A stretch of 64,000 bases of DNA from Glutinoglossum americanum (lineage: Eukaryota > Ascomycota > Geoglossomycetes > Geoglossales > Geoglossaceae), in the NCBI GenBank assembly GCA_020080175.1, contig JAGHQL010000078.1, forward strand, positions 1 to 64,000, written 5' to 3'. The notes under the pieces are model-generated. The model saw only the letters and a list, made by a program, of their open reading frames with translations. It ran no database searches and was not told where the DNA came from. Position numbers and translations under genes: made by a program. This document shows, piece by piece, positions 21,113-32,022 of the stretch. Positions within the stretch are counted from its first letter, which is position 1; the number at the start of each line of letters is the position of its first letter.

Positions 21113-22613
21113 TCATGAATTTTCCTTCTTCCCCCAAATAGGTTCACCGTCGTCGTCGAACTCGGCCCATTGGAAGAACTTGCATCTATCCGGAAATCGG
21201 AATGTCTATATTAGCTTCAAATACTAAGCCAAAACAAAAGGGAGAAAGAGAGAGGGGAGAGGTGTGATGACCCACCCCTCCTTCCCAGGAACGTTCCCGG
21301 CATGGCACATCCAGAAATATCTCCCCCAATTTTCTTTCTTCCTCTGCACGACCCTCAGCACGGCAGGGATTTTACACGCACACCTCGGTGTGAGTCTCGG
21401 GTGGAGACTCTTCTTGTAATGCCTATATGTGATGTTGATCCTGCGATTGCCGGCGATGGGATGGGGGATCACGGTGGCGGCAGGGTGGATACTGTGTTTC
21501 CATTCCTCCTGCATCTCGGCGTGCATTATCAGGAGAGAGTTGTTGGGGAGGTGGATGGAGAGCGCGCCGGTTTGGTCGTTGGCGTCGGATGTGGGGGGTG
21601 AAGACGGGTCTTGGGGTATGATACGTCGGACGCGGAATTCGCGGGAGACGCCTAGGGAGAGGGAGCCGATGGTCGCGTGGGGGCCGAGATAGGTGAGTTG
21701 GTCGGAGTGGTACCCTACGCTCTCTGCGGGGCCGTCGTAGCAGTTTACGAAGGCAGCATTGGGGATCCACTCGTGGGGAGATTGATGTTTTAGTTTTCTG
21801 CCGGAGGGGTAGTGAGTCTGGATGCGGGATTGAATTTCGGAGTTTACGGCCGTGCAGACCTTGGCGGAGATGTGGGATGTGAGGCGGGGGAGAAGGCGGA
21901 TGTCCTGGTTATTTTTTCGTTAGAAGTATATGCGGTGAGTGGGGTTCTGGGAAAAGGAGGCTGGGATATACGGTTAAATAACTCCCGTTATACAAATATT
22001 CCGTGCTCTGCCTCCTCACTTCCTCTAGGCTCGCCACATAGAAACAAGCCGTATGTGGACTCTGCACCACATTATCAAACAGCTTGAACGTCTGCCTCTC
22101 AAACGTCTTCGACTCCTCCAGAAGTTCCTCTAGCAACGCGTTCGCCTCTTCCGCAGGTAAGAAATTGTGAATTATAGAGCATGGTGTGTGTGCTGCTATG
22201 TCCTCAGGTGAGAAAAGGTGGACGGTCTTCCCTTTTTTTGCTAGGGTCCGAGGAGGGCGTTTTTGGGGCGAAGTGGAGCCGTCGCGTGTTGGTGGAGGGG
22301 TTATGAAGCTCGAGAGAGAGGTTTGTTGTTGGCTTGTTATTGCTCCATGGATATTGGATTTCTTGCGGGGACTCTCGCCGTCGGGTGCGAATGCTTGGTT
22401 TAAGAGGGCACGGGATGCTTCATCGACGGAGCCTTCGGAGGATAAGAGGACCTCCAGGAGAACCCCTTGGTCGATGTTGGGGTGGAGTGAGCTTAGGATG
22501 GCGAGTTTGAGCTCCGTAGAGTCTTCCTGCGCGTTGGGAGCTATTCGGGTGGAACTAGCAGCGTCTGCGGGGGTTGAGAGCCGCCGCCGCTTTCTGGATA
22601 CAAACGCGTCCAT
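21113..22613 (-). CDS. AlkB-like 2-oxoglutarate/Fe(II) oxygenase with CUE and GRF zinc finger
   Basis: Exons are 22613-21972, 21904-21276 and 21185-21113, giving 447 residues. A basic N-terminus with a nuclear-localisation look (RKRRR) is followed by a CUE-like three-helix ubiquitin-binding domain at about 33-72 (LKLAILSSLHPNIDQGVLLE). The dioxygenase core comes next: the iron ligands H280 and D282 lie in GYHSDQLTYLGP, the distal His in WKHSIHP, and the 2-oxoglutarate arginines in RRINITYRHYKK. The C-terminus is a GRF-type zinc finger (PRCACKIPAVLRVVQRK; WGRYFWMCH; GCKFFQWAEF) whose last Cys comes from the final exon. The AlkB core demethylates alkylated bases, so a DNA repair role in the nucleus is likely. 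The CUE and GRF parts suggest recruitment to ubiquitin and single-stranded nucleic acid (inference). It is head to head with PEX7. Confidence 0.9.
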
Positions 22614-23012
22614 ATCGTGATCCGCTCCCTTAGCTGTAAGTAGTTAGCATACGGACTCTATCTCATAGCCGCCTCGTATTGCAGTATCGTGTGCATTTAC
22701 AACATTGTATGTGCGTACACACAGCAATACGTAGATAGTACTGCCGCATGCATCTGGTGTTGGCCTTGTTTGGTGGGGACATTTCTTGAACGGTGCACCG
22801 CTGCTTTAACTTACTCTCCCAGCGAAACCTCGGCAGCAAAACACTCAATCACACAACGTGGGTATGCGGATGGACTTCCGAACTCCATCATAAATATCCC
22901 AAGCCATCCGCAAGGCTATACGAGCACATCGACCTAACCCCCACCCGAGGATCCCTCTTTCGGGGCCCCCAATGCTGCTCCCTAACTTGCTGATTTAAAC
23001 CCCAGAGTTAAG
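22614..23012. other. bidirectional promoter region
   Basis: Only 399 bp separates the starts of the AlkB-like gene (minus) and PEX7 (plus), so both promoters must lie here. I see no clear TATA box. Tandem CGTATTGCAGTATCG-type sequence lies near 22675. Confidence 0.5.
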
Positions 23013-24204
23013 ATGCTTGAATACCGAACTGAGGGCTTCAATGGCTACGGTGTGAAATACTCACCCTTCTTCGACTCTCGCATAGCCGTTGCCGCCTCCG
23101 CGAACTTCGGTCTAGTGGGCAACGGACGTCTCTACATCCTCGGTCTCACTCCTAATGGTATTGTCGCTGAGAAATGGTGATTTTCTCCTTCCTTCCTTGC
23201 CCCCACCTTTAATATTAATATTATTATTATTATTATTGTCATCATGTCATTATTCAGAGCGCCCGCCTGTTAACGAAAAAAACAAAACCCAAAGGTTCGA
23301 CACTCAAGACTCCCTGTTTGATATCTCCTGGTCGGAGTCCCACGAGAACCAACTGGTCGTCGCCTCGGGCGACGGATCCATAAAGCTCTTCGACATCGGG
23401 CTCAATGATTTTCCCGTCCAATCGTGGCAGGAACATAAACGCGAAGTTTTCTCCGTGAATTGGAACCTCGTCGCGAAAGACACCTTCTGCTCAAGCTCCT
23501 GGGATGGAACCGTGAAAATTGTATAGAGCATTCTCCTCCCATATCCTCCTTCGCCTGACCTCTACTAACTTGGTCAGTGGTCCCCAAGCCGCCCAACTTC
23601 TATCCTCACCCTCCCCACACACACCTGCACCTACTCCTCCGCCTACTCCCCTCACGCACCCCATCTCCTCTCCTCTGTCTCCTCGGACTCCCACCTCCGC
23701 CTCTTTGACCTCCGCTCCCCACCTAGTGCCTCCAACCACCTCGCCCTCAAAATCCCCATCCATACACCCCCCCATGCCCCCTCAGAAGCCCTCACCCACG
23801 ATTGGAATAAATACCGTGACACCGTCATCGTCGTTGCTGGTGTCGACCGCCTCATTCGGACATTCGACATTCGTGCCCCCGGACAAGGCCCCCTAGCCAC
23901 ATTGGCGGGCCATGAGTATGCTGTTAGGAAGGTGACGTGGAGTCCACATCTGCCGGATGTGTTGTTGAGCGCGAGTTACGATATGACGTGCCGCGTGTGG
24001 ACGGATGGCAGCGCACTCGGGAGCGGAAAGGTTCCACAGGGACCAGCGGTACAGATTGGAGAGGAGTTAGGCAGGATGCCGAGGCATACAGAATTTGTGA
24101 CCGGGGTAGACTGGTGCTTGTTTGGCGCAGAGGGGTGGTGCGCGAGTTGCGGGTGGGATGAGAGGTTGTTGGTATGGGATGTTAGAGCAGTTATGGGCAG
24201 ATAA
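23013..24204 (+). CDS. PEX7: peroxisomal PTS2 import receptor Pex7 (WD40)
   Basis: Exons are 23013-23176, 23295-23520 and 23578-24204, giving 338 residues. The start MLEYRTEGFNGYGVKYSPFF and the segments TQDSLFDISWSESHENQ, ASGDGSIKLFD, WQEHKREVFSVNWN, SSWDGTVKI/WSPSRP and GHEYAVRKVTWSPH are characteristic of Pex7. The protein is one WD40 propeller that binds the N-terminal PTS2 signal of peroxisomal matrix proteins and delivers them with a Pex20-type co-receptor in fungi. The first intron contains an (ATT)n run at about 23211-23238. The splice joins restore a Trp codon (intron 1) and keep KI/WSP in phase (intron 2). Confidence 0.93.
23211..23238. repeat. ATT microsatellite in PEX7 intron 1
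   Basis: An (ATT)n-like run lies within the first PEX7 intron; it is expected to vary in length and does not affect the reading frame. Confidence 0.8.
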
Positions 24205-24428
24205 CGAGTGACTGTTATAGATGGGTTAGGTAGTTCCGGCGTTACGGCATTTCTTCGTTTCGAGAATTTCATATCAACATAGGGGTGTATTCCTTAAACC
24301 AATCGGTTTACCTGAGCCATGGTAAAAAGATATATTTGCCCCCTCACCTAAGAGCGTCTTGTCAGAAGCACCAAACGTACAAATGCGGCTATACGCCAGT
24401 CTTCCAAGTATACTATACCCTGTTGTCA

Positions 24429-27400
24429 TTAAAGCCAGGGCGCGAAAAGGCCCGACTTCCTTCTCCCTGTAGCGATACTCTTCAGCGTATCCGCCCCCAA
24501 ACTCCTCTTATTGCTGAGCGCCTTCTCGGCGATTTTCATCAAGTTCTCATCACTAACGGGCATATAATCAGAAAGTTCGCGTATGCTTTCTCTTCCCCTC
24601 GCTTTCTTACGCATCTCGACCCAAATCCTCCTAGCCTCATCCACTGATTCCTTTGAAGGTATTCTCACGAGTCTCTTGTTGACGATTACTGAGCCCGTTT
24701 TTTGGGTTCTGGTGGTCGTACTTGCCTGGTTTTTATTGTTCTTGGGGTGGTCGAGTAAAGGCATTGACCCCGAGTGGCCGTATAAAACTTCGTTTTGGAG
24801 CGCATCAAGCCGATCACTAATCCAGGCCTGGTGCCTTAGCTCCCCCCTAAGTTGTTCGAAGTGCGCTGGGCAAGCTGGTGGGGCTGTCGTCTCGCCAAAC
24901 ATATCTTCAAGGGCAGAAAGAGCCCGGATAGGAGAATGGTTGCTGGCGATGAAATGGCCGAGATGTCTTTGCACACAACTCTGATGATTGTCGGAGCTAC
25001 TGGACAGCTTACCATTCGGCCGCGAATTCCATGATGACTGCTGTGTGTGCCTCCTTAGCCTCGCTGTGCTTGTTGTGGATATGATGGTGTCTGCAGAAAA
25101 AAGCGAATGCTTGTATTTTACTTCCACCTTAAGGATTTCTGTTTTCGCCTGGCCAAGTATAGCATCAAGTTGTTCCAGTAAATGGGTAGAGGTCTGAGCA
25201 CCTTGGTCCTGTGGCCTGGGCACTGTAGCTGGGTGTTGCAGCAGAGAGTGTGGACCTACGCGGAGCTTCGCAAAGACTAGAACCCTCTGACCGGGACTCA
25301 GTCTCTGATGTTTCGTCTCTCCCATGATTGCCTCCACCTCGCAATTCGACATCGGCTTCATGCCGATCGAGAGGTCCCTTAGTTGTCCAAGCGAGTTCCC
25401 CAGCCTCGCATGTTCAATTATTGCTTTGAGACTACTCCATGAATCACCTCGCAAAGCCGAATTTGTTGAGCTCGAGCAGGAGAAATTAGAATCAAGCTGC
25501 CATCCATTGTTGCCTTCTCGAGAACCCGTCCAAGGTACAACACTAGGATTCACAAAGTGTATCTGGACAGTTTCACACCTCTCGGGTAGGTCAATATTTT
25601 TGGGGGGCTTCTCCGATATTAGGAATAGGTGGCCATATATTTCCGCGGCCAAATTTCCATCAATAGACCCGCGATCTGGAGGTTCCGGGCTTAAGAATAT
25701 ATTAAACGCCGCTTCAATGGCGTGGTTGAGGCCGTCATCTGATGGTGCTGCCCTATTATTAGGCCTAATGATGGTCATAGCATCAAGAGCCTCTAGGACC
25801 TTCCCAAGGTCTGGGGGCTGAAGGGGGAATAGCACATGAGTCCTATATATTTTGTGTGGGCAGGAGCTATTCGCATATGATGTCAAGATGGCCAGCCGGT
25901 CCGCCCGCGGGTCTAGGAGTGAGGCCACAGAGCTGCATACACCACGGCTGCTCATGTATGTAGCTGGAGACGTACTGACCCTAGACCATGAATCAGCTTG
26001 AAAAACCCCTCATTCGCTAAATGAATTCCTCACTTACGACAGGTCCATAAGAAGAATGATGTCCAAGCCTATCTCCCTTGGGACAGGGACGCTGCAACCT
26101 AATGAAGGAATCGCCACATCGCCAGTAACCTCTATGGCTACCCAAAAGCTCTGACTGTAATCTGTATCGACACTCTCTAGCTCTGGGGTAACAACGAGGC
26201 GGGCTTGAAATAACGGAGCGATCTGCGGCCTGGCTAATGCGCGTAGCTTAGTGTATTCAGTCGTAGACGTAGCAAGAGAGTCGATACTAGTTTGCGGGGT
26301 GAATTCCGATTCGGGTGGCCTAGGTGAGGTTGCGTTGGTACCCCCTAATACGCTATGGGTTGACTGAGGACGAGACACTAACGTTGAAACGGATTTCAGT
26401 GATGGCGGTTTCGTTTCAGAGCTGGACCGAATTGCCTCGTCCCCCTTTTGTCTGAGAGAGACACTCAGGGCTCGGTTCGTCTGTATATTGCCACTGCGGA
26501 TCCCAATGATGCTGTTAGATCTACCGAGAAGATTGAAGCCGCTTAAGACTCGAGAGAATATCTTTTTCTTTGGGGGCAGTTCTGGGCCGACATTTAGAGT
26601 GCGATTGAGTCTAGGAGTCTGCGTAATGTTGTCATTGATGATATCGTATCCGCCGATGATCCTAGGCAATACGTTAAATCTCCCAGGGTCCGGTTCTGCA
26701 GTTCTATCTGCAAATTCGTTGCTTGAAAAAGCTCCTTGATCAGCTAACTCTTTGGGAGGGTCAATAGCTATAGGTGGGTTCAGCAGTTCAGCCTTAAGAA
26801 AGGCACCGACAGAAATATCTCTATTCAGGGCTGGGATAGCTTTCGGGGTGTCCTCACTGACGCTTACAATTCGCGATGGTGGCGTCGTATACCTAGATGA
26901 GGCTTTGTGATTACTGGAGTAGGAACTCAGCCCCTCACTGTCACTCGAAGATAGTAAAAACGGTGGTGGGTAGAAGTCATTAATATCTCTCACTAGTTCG
27001 GCGGTTGTGCAGCTCTTACTCTTTCTCCGCTGCTTGCGGACTTTGAGGTCCTCAAGGCCTTTAGAGCAGCCACCAGATGGAGCGGTAGAGAATGACGAGC
27101 TTGACATGCGGCTCTGGGTTTCGCTCCCCAGCGAGTCTGAGACTGCAACCTCCTTGGGGAAAATTCGGGCTCTTGGAAATGCTGTTGAGGAACGCCGGCG
27201 TGGTATCGGAATGGGCGTACTAATCGAGGATCGTCCGGGGAGAGAATCTCCGGTGGCCGGCGAGGACGGGGGTTTGGATGAACGAAGTGCATGTGGCGTT
27301 CTAACAGACCGACGTTTGACGATACACAGAGGCCTAGGCGTTGGATCGATGTCGAACTCTTGAGAACTACGGTCCTTTGTATTGATAAGGGCAAGTGATA

Positions 27401-27476
27401 GGAGGGAAACAGTATCACTGGAGGAAATAGCCTCCATGTGCTCGTTGCTAAGCTGAGTGTATTCAACATTTTCCAT
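24429..27476 (-). CDS. fungal protein with von Willebrand factor A-like domain
   Basis: Exons are 27476-26038 and 25980-24429 (GTAAGT...GGTCTAG intron of 57 bp), giving 996 residues. The first 390 residues are Ser/Arg/Pro-rich and probably disordered. From about 415 there is a beta-rich segment (FQARLVVTPELESV), then a vWA-like domain beginning IGLDIILLMDLSVSTSPATY. The DxSxS metal-site motif of vWA domains (DLSVS) is assembled exactly across the exon junction. The domain continues through LLDPRADRLAILTSYA and YGHLFLIS. The C-terminal ~350 residues are helical and basic. This matches a conserved but uncharacterised Pezizomycotina family. The likely role is protein-protein binding. The start was moved to the first ATG (MENVEYTQLS); the frame is open a few codons further. 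Confidence 0.8.
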
Positions 27477-28840
27477 AGTGTCCAGGGACAAAGATATCTA
27501 TCCAATCAAGAAACTATCTAAGTGAATGGACTTAACCTATCGTGTGTGAGGCGCTCGCAACCTGAGTAGGGCACTCACAATTCCTATTTATCTGAGGTCG
27601 GAAATCTTCCCTTGTTGCCTGGCTATCCGTTCTCGCTCCTCTCACTCGAATGTTTAGGCTTGCTCGGTCCTTTTTCTTGAAATCTAGAAGCGGGCGCGGA
27701 CGCTGTAATTCCGGCTAGAATTGCTAACTCAAGCGTTGGGGAGCCGGTGAAACTCCTCCTGATGCTCTGATCCCCGCCGTTGCCTTGGGGGCATGAAGAA
27801 ATGGGAAAGAGAAAAACGATCCAAGAGCAGATTTGGTGCGCTTGTTAGATTAAGATGGTGTAACGAGACAGTCATGCCAATGGGGCGACACTGTGATCGC
27901 CAACTCAAACGGTGATACGCTCGAGCCCAATGAAGAAGGAAAGGTAGGCCAATGACCAGCCGCTGTTAGACGTTAAATTCCTACAACCCCACAAAGGCGA
28001 AAAGCCCAAATACGGGAGGTTGAAAGAGAACAATCAATAATGCTGGCGGCTCTGGTAGTTTCCAAATGGTAATCACTCGATGCCGTTGAAGAAATAGAAA
28101 AAAAAGTTCTTCGGTCCGTCAGCTCGTTCTAGGAAGAGTAGCGAGGCCGCTAAACGTTCACATAGAAGACCATAAAGTTTATCTTCGATCGTCCTCTTTA
28201 GCTCTAACTCTAGACGTCCTAACCCTCGAACGCCTAAATAGGCGGAGTACTAAGTATGGGAGTATGGACATCGGCGCTCAAACACCTCAAAACACGAACA
28301 AAATGCGATATGTCATACCAATGAGACGAATCGCTGTGGGATTGGCCCTGTTGGCGAGATGGATCCTACCAATGGGCCGCGGTGCTTGAAGAAAGGGCTT
28401 CTAGCGGGGTAGCGATATATGGATGCTTCGAAGAACAAATCCGATGGTTACTTAGAGTCTTCTGGGCTGCAGTCTCACATGGATCTCGAAATTCTGAATG
28501 ATGCAAGGATTATCGCGGCCGGGGGCGGGGTGGGCCGCTTCTGGAAAATCCGGTTCTGGAAGGCAGCATGGCGAGCTGCATGTCTAGTCACCTTAGAAAC
28601 CTGGAGATGCAAGATCAATACGGTGCTTATGCAGCTTAGCTGCCTTGTCGAACATTCTTAAGAATTTGTCAACGTCTTAGCTTTAACCATAGCAGGATTC
28701 TTGTATTGCAGGCCAGGCCACGCCAATCACCTTGCCATCGCGGTCCCAACGCTGCTTCTAAGTTTCTCCCTAACTGCTTCAATCATGTCTGCATCCATAT
28801 TCAGAAACCGTATCTTGTTCAAGCGAGTCAGTACAGTGCT
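27477..28840. other. intergenic region
   Basis: About 1.4 kb without a supported gene. Short similar phrases recur (for example CATGCCAATGGGGCGA near 27870 and CATACCAATGAGACGA near 28315, each followed within ~70-80 bp by TGAAGAA). This hints at an old diverged duplication but is too weak to call a repeat. Confidence 0.4.
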
Positions 28841-30035
28841 CTACATAAGCAAAATGCCGAATACCTGCGGAAATGGGGAGCCCACCAAGTCATCACCCGG
28901 TCCAGCATTACCATACAAAATAGGCTCAGTGAGGCTACCTTCGACTCCTTTCCTCACCCTTTCCTCCCACACCCCTTCCCAATTCCATTCACCCGGCTGC
29001 CTACCAGGCTTACCTCCAGCTAAGCGACGGTTTTCCGGGTGTGTCGCATCGCCAGTATCGCCGATACCGCTCAGCACTCCATCGTCAGTTGCCTTGAACG
29101 GTCTTGACATGAGCCGGTGTGCCCTCCAGGCGTGCCATGCGCCAGGGTTCCCAGCAGCTTCGAGAGGTAGCGAGTCTAGGACGGTTTCGTCGTCGAACGT
29201 AGATCGAATATATCGAAGAACTTCGACTGTGGGCACTTCTACCTCCCTTGGAGAAGTGGTAGAATTAGGGCTTCTCGAAAATCGACTATCTGGGGTCAAG
29301 GAAGCCCGCGATGATCCACCTGACATTGACGGCGACACGGCCGATGGGGCTGACCCAATTGGCGTTGCAGGTTCCATAAGAAGACTGCTCCCAACGGCAT
29401 TATCCGTTTCCCGTTTGCTGGGGATCGCGCCGCTCGCATTCCTCGACTGAGGCGCAGAACTAGGTGCATTCCCAAGGGGCCGCCCGAACCAATTGGGAAA
29501 CCCATGTCTGAGGCTAAACCCGCCTGGTGGCAGCCTTTCATCATCTGTTGCGCTGACCGTATCGGTCTCGGAAGAGCCGGTTGTGTAAGTATATGTCGTC
29601 AACGGTGTAAGAAGCGGATGAAAAACATCCGTGGAGAATGTCACGAGTGGGGGTAGCGAGGGATATGCAGCAGGGAAGGAGATTTGGAATCGAAGAATGG
29701 CGGGGGAATATGGCCCTAACGCCCGTTACGCGCAGTTTTAATATCAACGGGTAACAATGGTAGAGAGGAGGGCTAGGAGTTCGCAGAGCCCACTAGCCTT
29801 GTGCCCTTACCTTTCCTGACAAAGATGATTCCTGACCAGAGCGTGGGGTCATCAGGCGAAAGGCTTACATAGACACCGTGCGGACTCGCGTACTTCAAAC
29901 TCGCACTGCAAGACAGCTTGCATCAGTCAAAAATCCTAGCCTTATCTCGCAACCGACCAAAAAGTATACATACAATTCGACAAGGAGATGTTGCTTCCGC
30001 ACAGACGGGAGGCCCGCTATTCGCCGAGACGACAT
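28841..30035 (-). CDS. catalytically dead E2-like (UEV) protein, possible Fts/AKTIP subunit
   Basis: Exons are 30035-29974, 29905-29811 and 29715-28841, giving 343 residues with all joins in frame. The assembled N-terminal half is a ubiquitin-conjugating fold: helix HLLVEFASLKYASP, then SLSPDDPTLWSGIIFVRKG, then GPYSPAILRFQISFPAAYP, SLPPLVTFSTDVFHPLLTP. In active E2s the HPN motif and catalytic Cys would follow. Here HPLLTPLTTYTYTT has neither, and the whole protein contains no cysteine. The C-terminal part has a Ser-rich linker, then VEVLRYIRSTFDDETVLDSL and EWNWEGVWEERVRKGVEGSL. Fts/AKTIP, the E2-variant subunit of the Fts-Hook-FHIP adaptor linking dynein to endosomes, is the most attractive identity, but that is inference. 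It could be another UEV family. Confidence 0.78.
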
Positions 30036-32022
30036 GGTGGTGAGGCGCGCTCTTGTATATGGCTGACTGACTTACTATTAATTATTGGGGGCCGGAGTGT
30101 GCTTTGCATTGCTTTGACTAGCTAGCAGGAACGAATCCTACGTTTGCTGTGAAGCACGTCGTCTTATCGATAAGCGAGCCAAGCAAGATGATGGGCGGTT
30201 CCCATGAACGGTACGGTTGTACCTTACGGAGTACCAAATGTGCAAATGGTTTACCGCGAGAGCCTGGCAGGACAAGCGCGTCGTTGCTTACTCCAGAAAC
30301 GTGAAACGTCACAGAGGAAGAGGATAGAAAAGTCCAGACGCATCGGAGCATTGACATTCCTAATATCACATCGGCTTGGCGGTCCGGGAAATGAAGGGTG
30401 TTCTGGACCAGTGTGGGGTCTAGTCTCGTCTCGTCTGGCCCAAATCCTTTGTCTCACCGCCGAATACTGCCTGACACAATCGGCTCGACTCTTCCGGACA
30501 AGGCGCTGCCGTGATCTCCCAAACCAGACATGGACGCGTACTCTACATTGGATGGTATGTGAACTTGCTCAAACCTTGCTTGGTAGTGCAAAGTGCAAAA
30601 ATGCACTTATTAGTTCTGTGCCGACGCGGGAGGATGGTGTTTGTACTACCATTGGTGTTCCTTTGGGGTGCCGCAGCCAACGCATGCACTGTAACATCAT
30701 TCTCATAAGGCGTAAGACAAAGCCTCAAAACGCCGAAGGCTCATGCAACATGGATCTACATATGGTGCATTTTTCCCAGGCTAGCTATTTTTCAATCGAT
30801 ACAAAGGCCCGCCTTCGCGCCGCAGCTAGGAAAAGGTCTTGTGACAAGTCCTGCAAAGGATTGCAAACGGCAACAGAGGAGGGTGCATAAGCTTGCTCAC
30901 AGCTCTCTACCTTGCCTTGGTAAGAAGCCATGCAGCAAGAAGCGCTTGGAGCTCATACTCAGGAAACGGCGGCAATCATATATCATCTTCATTTTTCTTT
31001 ATTTTCCGCAGCAAATCATTAGGAGGGAAAAGCAAAAATATCGTTGAGCTTGGCAATCCTACTGCATGTCAATCGATTGGAACTGGCGTTATGCAGTGAT
31101 AAGCACGCGTTCATTGCGACCCCTATAGTCGGTAACTTGGGAGGAAATAAACGTGGAAAACTAACGATATGAACTGCAGGGAGAAGCCATTTTCCTGCAG
31201 CCCACCCCATAGTGGATACATTAGATGTGATTTATTTACCGACATTTGAATCGGGATCTGTTTCCAAGATCTCAGCCATCAAGGATGTATAGCGTCAGGG
31301 CAAAACCGGTCCATTTCCCACGGGCCATTCATCCATCAGCTTCGGCTTTCCGGCCGGGCCCGCAGGATTAGCTCTTGGTTCCCTGCATCAATCAAACGGC
31401 GGTTGGAGGGTTTGTCATCCCGAACTACCTAAAACTTACCAAAGTCCACAAAAAACTTTTCGCCGGGCTAGCTGTAGTTGACGAATGGGATCCATCTCCC
31501 AACTAAGAACTCCCTTAACAACTAAACCTTCAACAAGCATGGGCCCTAGTCGTGCGACGGGATGTGCTCTTGCTTAGGAGGACATGCGGCCCGGGGTCCG
31601 CCCACGTTTCCATAGTGGAATATTCAGGGACTTTTCTCAGTGCTGATGTCATCGACAGCCCCAGAACCGTATATCTGGTTCTCGGGATTTGGACAAGGTT
31701 TGCACGGATCGAGTTCAGGACTTTTGAATACTACTTTTCATTCGCTTATCATCAGCTGGGATGTCTTCCCACTGAGCAGAGGAACGGTCTACTGACTCTT
31801 GCCTTATCCTAACTGCCTTGTGCGCCCTACCTAGTTTTCTCACTCACAGACATGGTTACTTCCGCGCAACGCGCGCGAGGCCTTAGCCTTGTAGGTCCGG
31901 TACCCATAAAAGGGTTACTCGTACTCCAGTTTTTCGAGAATGTGTGGTGTTGAAATAAACGGTCTGGTATCAACAAATTGTTCATCCTCGACAAGTTGCT
32001 GAACCAGCCACCGTTATTCACG
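30036..32022. other. 2-kb gene-poor region
   Basis: The largest plus-strand frame (30204-30890, 228 residues) matches no family I know, lacks domain-like hydrophobic patterning and has no neighbouring exons, so it is probably chance. No repeats or RNA genes are evident. Confidence 0.45.
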
